Source: Bradyrhizobium sp. (GTDB lineage: Bacteria > Pseudomonadota > Alphaproteobacteria > Rhizobiales > Xanthobacteraceae). From it: 57,636 nt of DNA. Under the pieces are notes generated by a model that searched no databases, was not told the origin of the DNA, and worked only from the letters and a program-made list of their open reading frames with translations. The stretch is from assembly GCF_016213215.1 (NCBI RefSeq), contig NZ_JACRAW010000148.1, forward strand, positions 1 to 57,636, in the 5' to 3' direction. Made by a program: the position numbers and the translations under genes. Shown one piece after another: positions 25,698 to 34,751 of this stretch. Numbering within the stretch: position 1 is the first letter of the stretch; each line of letters starts with the position of its first letter.

Positions 25698-27497
25698 ATG
25701 CTTCGAAAAAACTTTGCTTCCTCGCGCTGGGCGCGGGTTGGGGTTTTCGGGGTTCTCACCATCACCGCTGCGGTCATCTTCACCGTCGACAGCGCCGATG
25801 CGCGCCGTTACCGGCATCGGCATAGCGCCCGCCAGCACATCCATCACCGCCAGGCGGCCGACACTTACAGCCCGTCTTTCTCCTCCATCATCGTTGACGG
25901 CAATTCGGGCGCGACCCTGCAGGCCACCAGCCCTGACGCGATCCGCCACCCCGCCTCCCTCACCAAGATCATGACGCTCTACCTGCTGTTCGAGCGTCTC
26001 GAAACCGGCAAGATGAAGCCCGACACCGAATTGCAGGTTTCCGAGCATGCCTCCGATCAGGCTCCGACCAAGCTCGGGCTGCGACCCGGCCAAACCATCA
26101 GGGTCGAAGATGCGATCAAGGGTCTCGTAACGCGCTCGGCCAATGATGCGGCGGTCGTCATCGCGGAAGCCATCGCGGGCGATGAAGAGGACTTCGCCTC
26201 GATGATGACGCGCAAGGCGCGCTCGCTCGGCATGACGAAGACCGTTTACCGCAACGCCTCGGGCCTGCCCGACGACGCACAAGTGACGACGGCGCGCGAC
26301 CAGGCGACGCTCGGCCGCGCGATCCAGGATCGCTTCCCGCGCTACTACCGCTACTTCGCAACTACCTCGTTTAACTTCCGCGGCCAGTCGATCCGCAACC
26401 ACAACCGCCTGCTTGGCAACGTCGAGGGCGTGGACGGCATCAAGACCGGCTACACCCGCGCTTCCGGCTTCAATCTCGTGAGCTCGATGCGCCGCGGCAA
26501 CCGCCATTTGATCGGCGTTGTGCTGGGCGGCCGTAGCGGCGGTTCGCGCGATGCGATCATGCGAAACCTGCTTGCAGAGAACCTCGAGAGGGCCTCGACC
26601 ACGCGCACCGTTGCCGCGATCGCCGAGCGCAACTCCTCCGATACCGCCCCCGATGTCGCAAAGGCGGCCGACGCCCAGCCCCGTCCCGCGCAGGTGGCAG
26701 CAGTCCAGGCGCCTTCGGTAGAAGCCACCCCGCCGCGCCCGGCCTCGGCCGCCTCGCGCGTACTCGCCGCCGCAACCGCTGCGGTGCCGCCGGCCCAGAA
26801 GGTCGAACCTGCGCCGCTCACCAACGGCGTCATCCAGGGTCAGCCGCTCTCGATCATCCCGGGCTCGTCCGAGCCGATGAAGCCCGTGAAGGTGAAGACC
26901 GTGCAGGTCAAGGCCGGACAGGTGAAGCTTGCCTCGGCCACGACGGTCCAGCCGGTTGCGCCGCCGGTTACCAGCGCGATTCCGAGCCGACCGGAAGTTG
27001 CAGAAACCTCGGGAGCCGTGGTCGCCAAGGCTGAAGCCGCAAAAAGCGAACCGAGCAGGCCCGAGAGCGCCCGCGCCGAATTGCCGCCGCAGCCGCCCGG
27101 CCACGGCACTGGCAACGGTATCCTGGGCGTGCTGCCTGCGTCAGCGGCGAACGGCCCCAAGCCGTCCGTTGCGCAAGCCATGGCCTCTGTCGACCAAGCC
27201 CCCCGGCCCCAGCCCGTTCAGGAACCCGTCCCGACCAGGCCGGCCGTTCATACCGGATGGATCGTGCAGGTCGGCGCACTGGAAACGGAAGGCGAAGCGC
27301 AGCAGCGCATCGAAGCGGCGCGCAGCTCCGCCCGCGGCCTGCTCAGCAAGGCGGATCCCTTCACGGAGCCCGTCGTTGCCAGGGACAACCGCAAACTCTT
27401 CCGCGCGCGCTTCGCTGGATTGGAACGCGACCAGGCGGAAGCAGTCTGTCGCACGCTGAAGCGTGCCGACATTTCCTGCATTACCGTACGTAACTGA
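25698..27497 (+). CDS. D-alanyl-D-alanine carboxypeptidase, DacF-like, with SPOR domain
   Basis: A 599-residue penicillin-binding protein of low molecular mass. The catalytic motifs are SLTK at 87-90 (Ser87 nucleophile, Lys90), SAN at 147-149 and KTG at 249-251. An N-terminal uncleaved anchor or signal (~13-30) precedes a His/Arg-rich stretch. After ~330 comes a ~190-residue Ala/Pro-rich linker, then a SPOR domain (~520-599). It trims the terminal D-Ala of peptidoglycan stem peptides in the periplasm; SPOR brings it to the division site. A strong terminator follows. Confidence 0.93.
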   Translation: MLRKNFASSRWARVGVFGVLTITAAVIFTVDSADARRYRHRHSARQHIHHRQAADTYSPSFSSIIVDGNSGATLQATSPDAIRHPASLTKIMTLYLLFERLETGKMKPDTELQVSEHASDQAPTKLGLRPGQTIRVEDAIKGLVTRSANDAAVVIAEAIAGDEEDFASMMTRKARSLGMTKTVYRNASGLPDDAQVTTARDQATLGRAIQDRFPRYYRYFATTSFNFRGQSIRNHNRLLGNVEGVDGIKTGYTRASGFNLVSSMRRGNRHLIGVVLGGRSGGSRDAIMRNLLAENLERASTTRTVAAIAERNSSDTAPDVAKAADAQPRPAQVAAVQAPSVEATPPRPASAASRVLAAATAAVPPAQKVEPAPLTNGVIQGQPLSIIPGSSEPMKPVKVKTVQVKAGQVKLASATTVQPVAPPVTSAIPSRPEVAETSGAVVAKAEAAKSEPSRPESARAELPPQPPGHGTGNGILGVLPASAANGPKPSVAQAMASVDQAPRPQPVQEPVPTRPAVHTGWIVQVGALETEGEAQQRIEAARSSARGLLSKADPFTEPVVARDNRKLFRARFAGLERDQAEAVCRTLKRADISCITVRN

Positions 27498-27520
27498 TCT
27501 TCATCCAAGTTTGTGCTGAC

Positions 27521-27553
27521 CATGCCCGCCCGGTGCGGGCATGGTCTTTTTTT
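27521..27553 (+). terminator. Terminator of the DacF-like gene
   Basis: A perfect 9-bp stem (CATGCCCGC 27521-27529, GCGGGCATG 27535-27543, loop CCGGT) is followed by GTCTTTTTTT. Confidence 0.93.
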
Positions 27554-27720
27554 GGCGCTGCGCGTTCGCGCGCCAGCTCCGCAACAACCTCTCGTCAAGG
27601 AATTACGGTTAAAGTTTTGTCGACAGGGCATTCGACCACGCCGGAAAACGGCGGGCGGAACGGGCGAACGGACAGAGCGACGGAAGCTTCGCGGTCGTGG
27701 CGTTGGTTGCGTTGCCGGAG

Positions 27721-28446
27721 TTATCCGTTATGCGTGCGAAGCAGAGTATCCTTGGCCTCGTTCACACGGGCAGCGAGGTACGTCGACCCCCCTTGGTCGG
27801 GATGCAGTTTCTTCATGAGGGTGCGGTGGGCTCGGACGATTTCGTCGCGTCCCGCGCCCGGCTGCAGGCCAAGGATCTGATAGGCTTCCTCGTCCGTCAT
27901 TTTGCCGCTCGACGCCGCGCGGCTCTGCCCCCCTGTCGCATTTCCCTGTGCGTTCTGACGCCAAGCGGGAAACCGGCGGTCCAGATAGCTTTCAAGTAAC
28001 GACACGCTCTCGGCGTCAAACGCCGGGATCATTGCGACCAACTGGGCAAGCTCGAACTCGTCGAGAAGGCGGCCGGCATTGGGGCCGGCGATGAACTGAC
28101 CCGCTAGCTGCCCGGTGTCGTGGTCGAGCTGCATCTCCAGGAATTGCGAGCGCACGCGCGAACTCTGTCCCGCCGAGCGGCTCGCGCCTCCGAACAGTCC
28201 GCCGATATTGCCGAACCCGGGCGTGCCGAACGGCGACCAGCCCAGCAACCCCGCGCCGAAAATGCCGAGCGGGATCGCGACCGCCAGCTCACCCCGCAAA
28301 CCGGTGAAAGCGGCCACCGCCAAGGCTATCACGCCGCCGACAATCTTGATCGCGCGCGCCAGCATGACCGGATTAGCGGCACGAAGCATCTGCAACAGAA
28401 AATACAGAACGATAACGGCGACAGCGCCGGCGATGAGGGTCGGCAT
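27721..28446 (-). CDS. Membrane-anchored J-domain protein
   Basis: A 241-residue protein with two hydrophobic segments (~4-22 and ~34-48, perhaps a third near 55-70), a Gly-rich stretch, an ordered middle, and a C-terminal J domain (~185-241) with HPD at 215-217. This is a type III DnaJ (DjlA/Tim14-like topology). The HPD would stimulate ATP hydrolysis by an Hsp70, probably DnaK, at the membrane. The VWA gene lies upstream on the same strand; the 293 bp between them are not clearly coding. Confidence 0.85.
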   Translation of the reverse strand: MPTLIAGAVAVIVLYFLLQMLRAANPVMLARAIKIVGGVIALAVAAFTGLRGELAVAIPLGIFGAGLLGWSPFGTPGFGNIGGLFGGASRSAGQSSRVRSQFLEMQLDHDTGQLAGQFIAGPNAGRLLDEFELAQLVAMIPAFDAESVSLLESYLDRRFPAWRQNAQGNATGGQSRAASSGKMTDEEAYQILGLQPGAGRDEIVRAHRTLMKKLHPDQGGSTYLAARVNEAKDTLLRTHNG

Positions 28447-28739
28447 GGAGGGAATATAGTCCGGCCCGCCGCAAAAAACATGGCGTGTTGCCGCCCCCCC
28501 CGGCAGATTCAGCCCGATTGTCGGCTGCTCCGTCAGGAACCCTTAAAGGCGGCGTGACAGGCGCACGGCACGCAAGGCCACATGGTCCTCGAGCCCGACC
28601 GCTTCGACACCGAGAGCATGACCACCCTCCCGGAGCGTATCATTGCCGCCGATACCGCGCTCAAGATGGTTTGCGACATAAGATCCGCGGGCGTTGGCAG
28701 CGGACCACCTCGCCCGGCCCCCGACATGGCAATCGATGG
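28447..28739. other. Spacer between J-domain and VWA genes
   Basis: A 293-bp gap. A 64-codon frame on the minus strand (28533-28727) begins 12 bp after the VWA stop, and a plus-strand frame around 28582-28680 has GC-rich third positions. Neither has a start signal or a family I know. It may hold a decayed gene. Confidence 0.3.
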
Positions 28740-29498
28740 CTATCGCATCTGGCCGATCAGCTTGGCCGCGCCGCTTGCCGTTTTCGACAGTCGCAGCAGC
28801 GCCTCGCGACCGCCGGCGGCATCGGCCGCCGCCGCCCGCAAGAGCTCGCGCAACTGAGCCGCTGCCCCGGGATCGAACCTGACCCATGCGCCGCCCGTGA
28901 GGCGCGCGATTTCCCGGAACGCCTGCTCGGCTGCGACATCATGGCCTTCCTGGAACACGAAGACCGGCACCTTCAACATGCCGAGCTCGCCCGCCGTGGC
29001 GCAGAGATTGTCAACATTCTCCTCCATGGCGTCGCCGACGAACACGACAGCCCGCACCCCTGACGCCGCAGCTTCGCGCCTTGCCTCGGAGAGTACCCTG
29101 CCGATCTGGGTGTTGCCGCCTCGGCAATCGATTCGGCTCATGAGGCCTGCCAGCTTGGCGCTGTCGGAAATCCATCCGGTGGCCCGACACTCGTTATAAC
29201 CGCGATAGTAGACGAGACGGATATCCAGGCTGCCGAGCGCGCCCGCCTCGCGGAACATGTCGGCCTGGAGCGCGCAGGCCATGTCCCAGGTCGGCTGCCG
29301 GCTGAGTGTGGCATCGAGCGCGAAAATCAGCCTGCCCTTCGCACCGGCCGCATGGGGCGACATCGCGCGGGCCCTTGCCACGAACGCCGCGATGTCATCC
29401 CCGGTGGATCGCGTGGCTTCCGGCAGCGCGCCGCCCTGCCCGGTCTCTTGCGCCGGTTTGACGTCGCCGGTTCTGGGTTTGGTCGGTTCGCCGGACAT
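28740..29498 (-). CDS. VWA domain-containing cytoplasmic protein
   Basis: The 252-residue protein is a von Willebrand A-type fold with beta-strand RLIFALD followed by a MIDAS variant DATLS at 62-66 (the usual form is DxSxS, Thr and Ser here). Later GDAM-like VFVGDAMEENVD gives the third metal-contact segment. No signal or membrane segment is present. The first ~50 residues are disordered. VWA proteins of this type act as scaffolds for protein assembly, often with AAA+ ATPases; none is adjacent. The J-domain gene downstream may be linked. Function unknown. Confidence 0.78.
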   Translation of the reverse strand: MSGEPTKPRTGDVKPAQETGQGGALPEATRSTGDDIAAFVARARAMSPHAAGAKGRLIFALDATLSRQPTWDMACALQADMFREAGALGSLDIRLVYYRGYNECRATGWISDSAKLAGLMSRIDCRGGNTQIGRVLSEARREAAASGVRAVVFVGDAMEENVDNLCATAGELGMLKVPVFVFQEGHDVAAEQAFREIARLTGGAWVRFDPGAAAQLRELLRAAAADAAGGREALLRLSKTASGAAKLIGQMR

Positions 29499-29559
29499 CA
29501 GCGTTCGCTCATCGGGATGCCATCACTATGTGGAGGGCATTCGGATGGCGGTCAATAAG

Positions 29560-29588
29560 AAGCCCCCGCCATATCGCAGCGGGGGCTT
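29560..29588 (-). terminator. Terminator of the alpha/beta hydrolase gene
   Basis: AAGCCCCCGC (29560-29569) pairs perfectly with GCGGGGGCTT (29579-29588) over nine bases. Read on the minus strand the stem is followed by CTTATT, about 28 bp after the hydrolase stop. Confidence 0.8.
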
Positions 29589-29615
29589 GAAAACCAAAAC
29601 CGGATCAACGAAGCG

Positions 29616-30476
29616 TCAGCTCTTGGCCTGCCCCATCAGGCTGACCGGACCGGGCTCGAGCACCTTGGGAGCATTCGTGCCGGTGTCGGCCGGGGCGAGC
29701 TCGCTGTCGGTATCGCTCAGGAACTTGTCGAGCATGCCCTGGATCGAGGCCTTGGCCTCTTCAGGACCGGTATCGCGCATGTCGTTATGCTGGAAGTCGG
29801 TTTTCACCACGGTAATACCGGCCTTCTCGCAGTCGTGGTCGCAAGGGATCACGCCGGCATCGGTCTTGAACTGCGGGTCGTTGGAGCGGAACGAGAGAAT
29901 CTTGAACCTGCCATTGCTGGTGAAGGGCACCCGCAGATTGTCGAGGGTAACAACCTTCTTGATCTCGTCCGGATACTGCTTGGCGAAGTACACCGAAATG
30001 TCGCCACCCATCGAGTGTCCGACCAGTGTCACCCTCTTGTAGTCGGCATTCGGCTGAACCTGCTTCATTTCCCGGATGGCGCAATGAATGTTGGCCACGC
30101 CCCGCAGAAGCTGCGGCAGACGCCCGACATAGAGCTCGCCTGGCTTGGTCACCATGGGCGGATCGGTCGGCAGATCGTGCTGGGGGCTGAGCACCAGATA
30201 GCCGCGCGCGGCAAAGACGTTGGCCAGGAACGAATACTCGGTGTTCTTGACGGTATTGCCGTGATTGAGCACTGCGACCGGCAGCTTGATCATGCCGGCA
30301 TTGGCCTGCATCTCCTTGTCCCACCGGATCGCCACATGCACCGGCACGGGACGATTGTCGCGGGATGCGTCGTGGAAGGTCACGGTCTCGTGGCGAATGG
30401 CCCACTTGCTCGCCGTGACATAGGCGACGGCAAAGAGGGCTCCAACCGAAACCAGAACTGCAATTCCGCGCTTCAT
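29616..30476 (-). CDS. Secreted or membrane-anchored alpha/beta hydrolase
   Basis: A 286-residue protein with an N-terminal signal or anchor (~4-22), an oxyanion-region motif NHG at 71-73 and the nucleophile elbow GHSMGG with S155. The catalytic acid is probably the Asp in the ~175-215 area, and the His in FQHNDM near 250. The family is the dienelactone hydrolase/lipase-like branch, and the substrate is unknown. GAGGAC precedes ATG 30476; the frame is open upstream but without a good start. A 7-bp inverted repeat upstream may be an operator. Confidence 0.8.
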   Translation of the reverse strand: MKRGIAVLVSVGALFAVAYVTASKWAIRHETVTFHDASRDNRPVPVHVAIRWDKEMQANAGMIKLPVAVLNHGNTVKNTEYSFLANVFAARGYLVLSPQHDLPTDPPMVTKPGELYVGRLPQLLRGVANIHCAIREMKQVQPNADYKRVTLVGHSMGGDISVYFAKQYPDEIKKVVTLDNLRVPFTSNGRFKILSFRSNDPQFKTDAGVIPCDHDCEKAGITVVKTDFQHNDMRDTGPEEAKASIQGMLDKFLSDTDSELAPADTGTNAPKVLEPGPVSLMGQAKS

Positions 30477-30564
30477 GTTCGTCCTCAATCCGGCCGTTCT
30501 GGCCTTGCAATCTCTGGTGTCCGGAAGTCGTTCCATTCCGGCCTTCATGTTCGTCGCTAATATA

Positions 30565-30582
30565 TGTCACGGCGTCGTGACA
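30565..30582. promoter_or_regulatory. Inverted repeat upstream of the hydrolase gene
   Basis: TGTCACGGCGTCGTGACA is a perfect 7-bp inverted repeat with a 4-base spacer. On the minus strand it is followed at once by TATATT, a possible -10, ~85 bp before the start codon. It looks like an operator of a dimeric regulator, which is not encoded nearby. Confidence 0.55.
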
Positions 30583-30769
30583 GGAAGATCAAATGTTGTG
30601 ATTTTTACCGCCCGTTCGTTGTGCGGCGCACCCGTAATGAGCCGGAAGGTTCCTCCAAGGCTTGGATGCGGAACTTGGAACCAGGTGTATTTTCCGGACC
30701 GGCAGCCGGCGGCAAGCCGTCGTCGGCGAGCAGAGCGCCGGCGGGACAATACTGGTGCTACCGCAGACC
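30583..30769. other. Spacer between hydrolase promoter and mipZ end
   Basis: I see no gene, repeat or terminator of note in these 187 bp. Confidence 0.4.
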
Positions 30770-31693
30770 TCAGGCGCCAATGATGTCGTGGACTTCGAGC
30801 GGCTTATCGATCTGGCTGAACCATTCGGCCCGATTGGCGGCGCGGCGGCGGCCGCGCTCGTCGAGCGGAAGCTTCAGCTGCCGCAGCAGGCTTGTCACCT
30901 CCTCCCGGGCGGTGAGGTGACCGAGGTTCGGGCGCGTGCCGAGCGTAACCTCGTCGAGATCATCAAGCGCGGTAAGCCCGCGCGGAAAGAACTCGCGATA
31001 GACGACGCGCTCGGCAAAGCCGTCGACCGAACGGAAGCCGAGCCGCAGGGAAAGCTCCTTCAGACCATCCGCGACGAGCTGCTTGTTGCGGGAGCCGAGC
31101 ATCGACAGTCGATTGCGCACCACGATCCAGTCGCTGGTCGCGCCATCGAGCTGGCGGCGCTTGCGGCGGGTATCCCGCACCATCTCGGCATAGTGGCTTT
31201 CGCCCGTTACCGCATAGGTCTCCGGGTCGACCGTGCCGAGCACGTCGAAATCCAGGAAGCTGTCGTTGATGGGTGTCACCAGGGTATCGGCCATGGAATG
31301 CGCCAGGCGCATCAGGTAACTGTCGGAACCCGGCGTGTCGATGACGATGAAATCGAACTCCCGCTCGACCGAGCCTACCGCATCAACGAACTGCTGGAAT
31401 TCCGAGTTCTCGTTGTCGGCGATCTGCATGGTCTCGCCGAGTTTCATGCAGCTGTGAACGGGAAGCTCGAGGGGAAGTCCGGTGCGCCGCGCCCAGGCGG
31501 CGCGGTTGCCGACATAGCGGGTAAAGCTCCGCTGCCGGCAATCGAGGTCGATGGTGGCAACGCGCTGGCCGGCCTTCAGGAGCGCAACCGCAATGTGCAG
31601 CGCAATGGTGGATTTTCCAGAGCCGCCCTTCTCGTTGCCCAGCACCACGACGTGCGCCGAGCCGGATTGGCCTTGGCTAGCCTGCACGAGCAT
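30770..31693 (-). CDS. mipZ: Division-plane positioning ATPase MipZ
   Basis: The 307-residue protein is a ParA/MinD-type P-loop ATPase. Its deviant Walker A is KGGSGKST at 22-29 and the switch region has TIDLDCRQRSFTRY. The long C-terminal part with FFPRGLTALDD and a basic end fits MipZ and not ParA or MinD. In Caulobacter MipZ forms a bipolar gradient through ParB and inhibits FtsZ away from mid-cell. ATG 31693 has GAGGGG seven bases upstream, better than the earlier in-frame start at 31741. It lies alone, divergent from panC, so it has its own promoter. Confidence 0.93.
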   Translation of the reverse strand: MLVQASQGQSGSAHVVVLGNEKGGSGKSTIALHIAVALLKAGQRVATIDLDCRQRSFTRYVGNRAAWARRTGLPLELPVHSCMKLGETMQIADNENSEFQQFVDAVGSVEREFDFIVIDTPGSDSYLMRLAHSMADTLVTPINDSFLDFDVLGTVDPETYAVTGESHYAEMVRDTRRKRRQLDGATSDWIVVRNRLSMLGSRNKQLVADGLKELSLRLGFRSVDGFAERVVYREFFPRGLTALDDLDEVTLGTRPNLGHLTAREEVTSLLRQLKLPLDERGRRRAANRAEWFSQIDKPLEVHDIIGA

Positions 31694-32090
31694 TTGCAAA
31701 CCCCTCAAAAATATCTTCGAGTTGAGCGCCGCTGCGGTCAAGTAAAATGCGCGCTGACGCGTTCAAATCCTCAAACGTTCAGCCTTGATCTGAATGACCA
31801 TGAATGATGCGTGACTCTTTCGCGATGTCTGTGACGAATCCCACACAACGCACCGCATTTCGCCGCAGCTGATGTGAGCACAAACCAGGCGCCGTGCTTC
31901 CCGGAGGATTAAGCTAGATCAGAAACCTGAACGCGAGGTGATTGCATCCAGTCTCATCGCGCTCCGAAGGCTGGAGCGCTCTGTCGCTGGTACCTGCTTG
32001 GCGCGGACGCGCGAGGCTTGGTAAGGTCGGTGCCTCCTCCTCGACGTCGGAAAACCGCGGTTAGCCCGACCTCCAGCCCCCCGAGCCAGA
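31694..32090. other. Divergent promoter region of mipZ and panC
   Basis: 397 bp. It is AT-richer than its flanks between 31740 and 31930. No CtrA full site (TTAA-N7-TTAA) or other named motif was found, and no gene with a coding pattern. Confidence 0.45.
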
Positions 32091-32942
32091 ATGCCCCGCA
32101 GCCCCATGATCGCCCGCACGGTCCCCGCCCTGCGCCGCGCCATCGACAGTCTTCGCCTGAGGAAGGCCACCATCGCGTTGGTGCCTACCATGGGAGCCCT
32201 CCATGACGGGCATGTGTCACTGGTAAGAGCTGCAAAGCGGCGCGCCACCCGGGTGATCGTTTCGATCTTCGTCAATCCGACCCAGTTCGCACCGACCGAG
32301 GATTTCGGCTCTTACCCCCGTACCTGGAAAGCCGACGTGGCGAAGCTCGCCGCCGAGAATGTCGACATGATCTGGCATCCCGCGGTCGAAGCCGTGTACC
32401 CGCAGGGCTTTGCGACGCGGATTGTTCCGGAGGGGCCGGCGGTCGTCGGTCTGGAGGATCGCTTCCGTCCGCACTTCTTCGGCGGCGTGGCCACGGTCGT
32501 CGGCAAGCTGTTCACGCAATGCCGCCCGGACATTGCGATTTTCGGGGAGAAGGACTTTCAGCAGTTGCGGGTCGTGATGCAGATGGCACGGGACCTCGAT
32601 CTCGGCGTCAAGGTGATCGGCTCGCCTACCGTGCGCGAGCGCGACGGGCTCGCGATGTCCTCCCGCAACGTGTACTTGTCGGCCGAGGAGCGCCAGGTCG
32701 CACCGACGCTCTATCGCACCATGAAGGAGTGCGCCCGCAGGATCCGGGCGGGCGAGGATACCGAAGCGGCCATGGCAGGCGGAGCCGAAATCATCCGCGC
32801 CGCGGGCTTTACGCTCGACTACTTCGAAGTCCGCAATGCCGAGACCCTGGGGCCGATCGCATCAACGAAGGACGGGCCGCTGCGCATCCTGGTAGCGGCG
32901 AAACTCGGCAACACGCGCCTGATCGACAATATCGCCGTCTAA
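32091..32942 (+). CDS. panC: Pantothenate synthetase
   Basis: The 283-residue PanC condenses pantoate and beta-alanine using ATP, the last step to pantothenate, the precursor of CoA. PTMGALHDGH at 32-41 is the nucleotidyl-binding HIGH-like motif, SIFVNPTQF and GEKDFQQL follow, and RDGLAMSSRN holds the KMSKS-like loop. No panB is adjacent. ATG 32091 is used; ATG 32106 is the alternative. The gene overlaps the convergent DUF1489 gene by four bases. Confidence 0.96.
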   Translation: MPRSPMIARTVPALRRAIDSLRLRKATIALVPTMGALHDGHVSLVRAAKRRATRVIVSIFVNPTQFAPTEDFGSYPRTWKADVAKLAAENVDMIWHPAVEAVYPQGFATRIVPEGPAVVGLEDRFRPHFFGGVATVVGKLFTQCRPDIAIFGEKDFQQLRVVMQMARDLDLGVKVIGSPTVRERDGLAMSSRNVYLSAEERQVAPTLYRTMKECARRIRAGEDTEAAMAGGAEIIRAAGFTLDYFEVRNAETLGPIASTKDGPLRILVAAKLGNTRLIDNIAV

Positions 32943-33379
32943 AGCAGTCCAAGTTCGCGCAGCTCGCGCCGCAGCGGTTCCGGCATGGCCGCGATGCTGC
33001 CGGCTGCCGCCTTGCCGAGATCCGGCGGCGCGGCATCTTCGGTCAGATAGCGCCAGCCCTGAAACGGACGCATCGGCCGTGGCGACACCGCGACCACCTT
33101 CGGCTGCATCACGATCCGGCACCTTCCAATACCATCACGGTCCCGGAACGGCTCGATGGCGATGATCTTCTCGCGCGCGGCGATTTCGCCTCGGATCACC
33201 CAGTATAGCGAGCCGCCGGCAAGAATCTCCTCGACGCGCTTGGGCGTCATGCGCGTGACGTGGACATGTCGTTGCGGCTGCCCCTTCTTCTTCAAGGCCC
33301 GCATCCGCTCCGCAATCCAGCCCTTCAGCTCTTTGACGGAATCGCAACCAACGGCAAGCTTGATCAGGTGAAGCGGCAT
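32939..33379 (-). CDS. DUF1489 family protein
   Basis: The 146-residue protein is a full-length DUF1489 protein, a family of alphaproteobacteria: LHLIKLAVGCDSVKEL at the start, HVTRMTPKR near 41, GGSLYWVIRG near 55, and FQGWRYL near 105. Function unknown, cytoplasmic, no membrane segments. It converges on panC with a 4-base overlap of the 3' ends, so antisense transcription is possible. Confidence 0.88.
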   Translation of the reverse strand: MPLHLIKLAVGCDSVKELKGWIAERMRALKKKGQPQRHVHVTRMTPKRVEEILAGGSLYWVIRGEIAAREKIIAIEPFRDRDGIGRCRIVMQPKVVAVSPRPMRPFQGWRYLTEDAAPPDLGKAAAGSIAAMPEPLRRELRELGLL

Positions 33380-33418
33380 GGCGTTAGCAATAGCGAGCCG
33401 CCGTCGACTTTGAAAGCA

Positions 33419-34405
33419 TCACTCGTTCGCCGCCGCTGCGGGCTGCGCCTGGTCCGGCGCGATCTGGATCGGTGCCGCAGCAGCCGGCGCACGCGGCTTG
33501 GGTGCGGTTTTTTTCGGCGCAGGCGGCGCCGAGGCCTGGACGGAAGCTGTCGGCGGCCTTGGCGCTGCCGCTGCCGGCGCCGTCGGTGGACGCTGCGTCG
33601 TGGCTCCCGTCGCGGTTCCCGTCCCGGGCTCCGGGTTCATGATGCTGACCGCGGGCGTCGATGCGGCACTCGGAAATTCTGCGTTGGTCGGCTTGCCGCT
33701 CGGCAGCGAGACGGGAAGGGTCGCGGTCGGGACCGACGCCATGGGACCCGAAGTCATCGCGCCCGGCGCATTCCAAAACGGCGAGTAGCGCGCGATCAGG
33801 CTCTCATAGAGATGGGCGTCCATGTTGGCGACGACATGTTGCCGATCGGCCAGCGCACCGAATGCGGCACAATCGGCGGGGGTACAATTGTCGCGAGCGA
33901 CCAGCACATGCGCCACGAAGCCGTAACGATCGTGCTCGATCGCCCGGCGCAGCAACTGAAGCTCCGGCGTCACATTCTTGTTCGCGGTGTCGACCTCGCC
34001 CAGCGCCGTCAGGCGCGTGATCTGGGAGGCTGCATAACTGACCGCGGCTGCGACGCTTTCAGGCGAGCCGAACAGCGCCTTTTCGCACGCCGCCAGAACC
34101 ACATCGCCGGCCAGCTCGTCAATGCAGGACAAGGCGGGCAGGCCTGCCGGCGCAACGGATGCGGGGCGGTTGTCGGCCGTCAGGCTCTGGCCCCCTGGGC
34201 CGTCGCGAACCGTGGAGGCGACCGCAATTCCGACGGCGAGCAGCGCAATGACCGCCAACGCGCCGTTGGCTACCGACTTCTCGGCACGCAACAGCGTAAT
34301 CAGCGCAATGATCGCGAAAAATCCGGCCGCAGCCAAGGTCAGCCACATCGGAAAGGCCGGCGAGCGCCAGAGATGATCGAGCGAACTAGCCCAAGCCCAA
34401 TTCAT
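33419..34405 (-). CDS. Hypothetical membrane protein with long Pro/Ala tail
   Basis: The 328-residue frame has two membrane segments (~17-40 and ~47-68), a folded middle with four cysteines (about residues 94-185), and then ~110 residues rich in Ala, Pro and Thr ending in PKPRAPAAAAP. No family is recognised. The tail would be disordered in the periplasm. GAGGGG ten bases before ATG 34405 supports the start. GC-rich third codon positions support coding. Confidence 0.7.
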   Translation of the reverse strand: MNWAWASSLDHLWRSPAFPMWLTLAAAGFFAIIALITLLRAEKSVANGALAVIALLAVGIAVASTVRDGPGGQSLTADNRPASVAPAGLPALSCIDELAGDVVLAACEKALFGSPESVAAAVSYAASQITRLTALGEVDTANKNVTPELQLLRRAIEHDRYGFVAHVLVARDNCTPADCAAFGALADRQHVVANMDAHLYESLIARYSPFWNAPGAMTSGPMASVPTATLPVSLPSGKPTNAEFPSAASTPAVSIMNPEPGTGTATGATTQRPPTAPAAAAPRPPTASVQASAPPAPKKTAPKPRAPAAAAPIQIAPDQAQPAAAANE

Positions 34406-34559
34406 GCGCGATGTCCCCTCACGCAGCAAAGAGCGATTTCAGCGAAAGGCAGCGGAGACTCAGCTGCTACCTTGCGCAACATGTTTCCGCGAACCGGGCC
34501 TTTTGACGGCCGGGAGAAATAAAATTCCCCTCATCCGGTCGATGCGCGTTGTTGCAACC

Positions 34560-34751
34560 TCAGGAACGGTCGAGTTGGCTCTCTTTGGCAACCCGTTCAA
34601 AGGCTTCGGTCGAACTCTTGATCCGGTACTGGCAGTCGTCACCGTCGGTCGGCAGCAGGCGGATGATCTCATAGGTGCCGCTCGCAGCCGGGCGCGCAAC
34701 ATTGCTCGCCGTGAAATAGACGCGCGTTCCCACAGAGTACTTGTGTTTCAA
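34560..34751 (-). CDS. Small conserved hypothetical protein, TTG start
   Basis: A 63-residue basic soluble protein (KHKYSVGTRVYFTAS at the start, GTYEIIRLLPTDGDDCQYRIKS in the middle). The AGGAG eight bases before TTG 34751 decides that start; an ATG lies 69 bp upstream without signal. The fold is likely a small SH3-like beta barrel, from the pattern of short strands. I recall similar sequences in Bradyrhizobium but no function. Confidence 0.65.
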   Translation of the reverse strand: MKHKYSVGTRVYFTASNVARPAASGTYEIIRLLPTDGDDCQYRIKSSTEAFERVAKESQLDRS

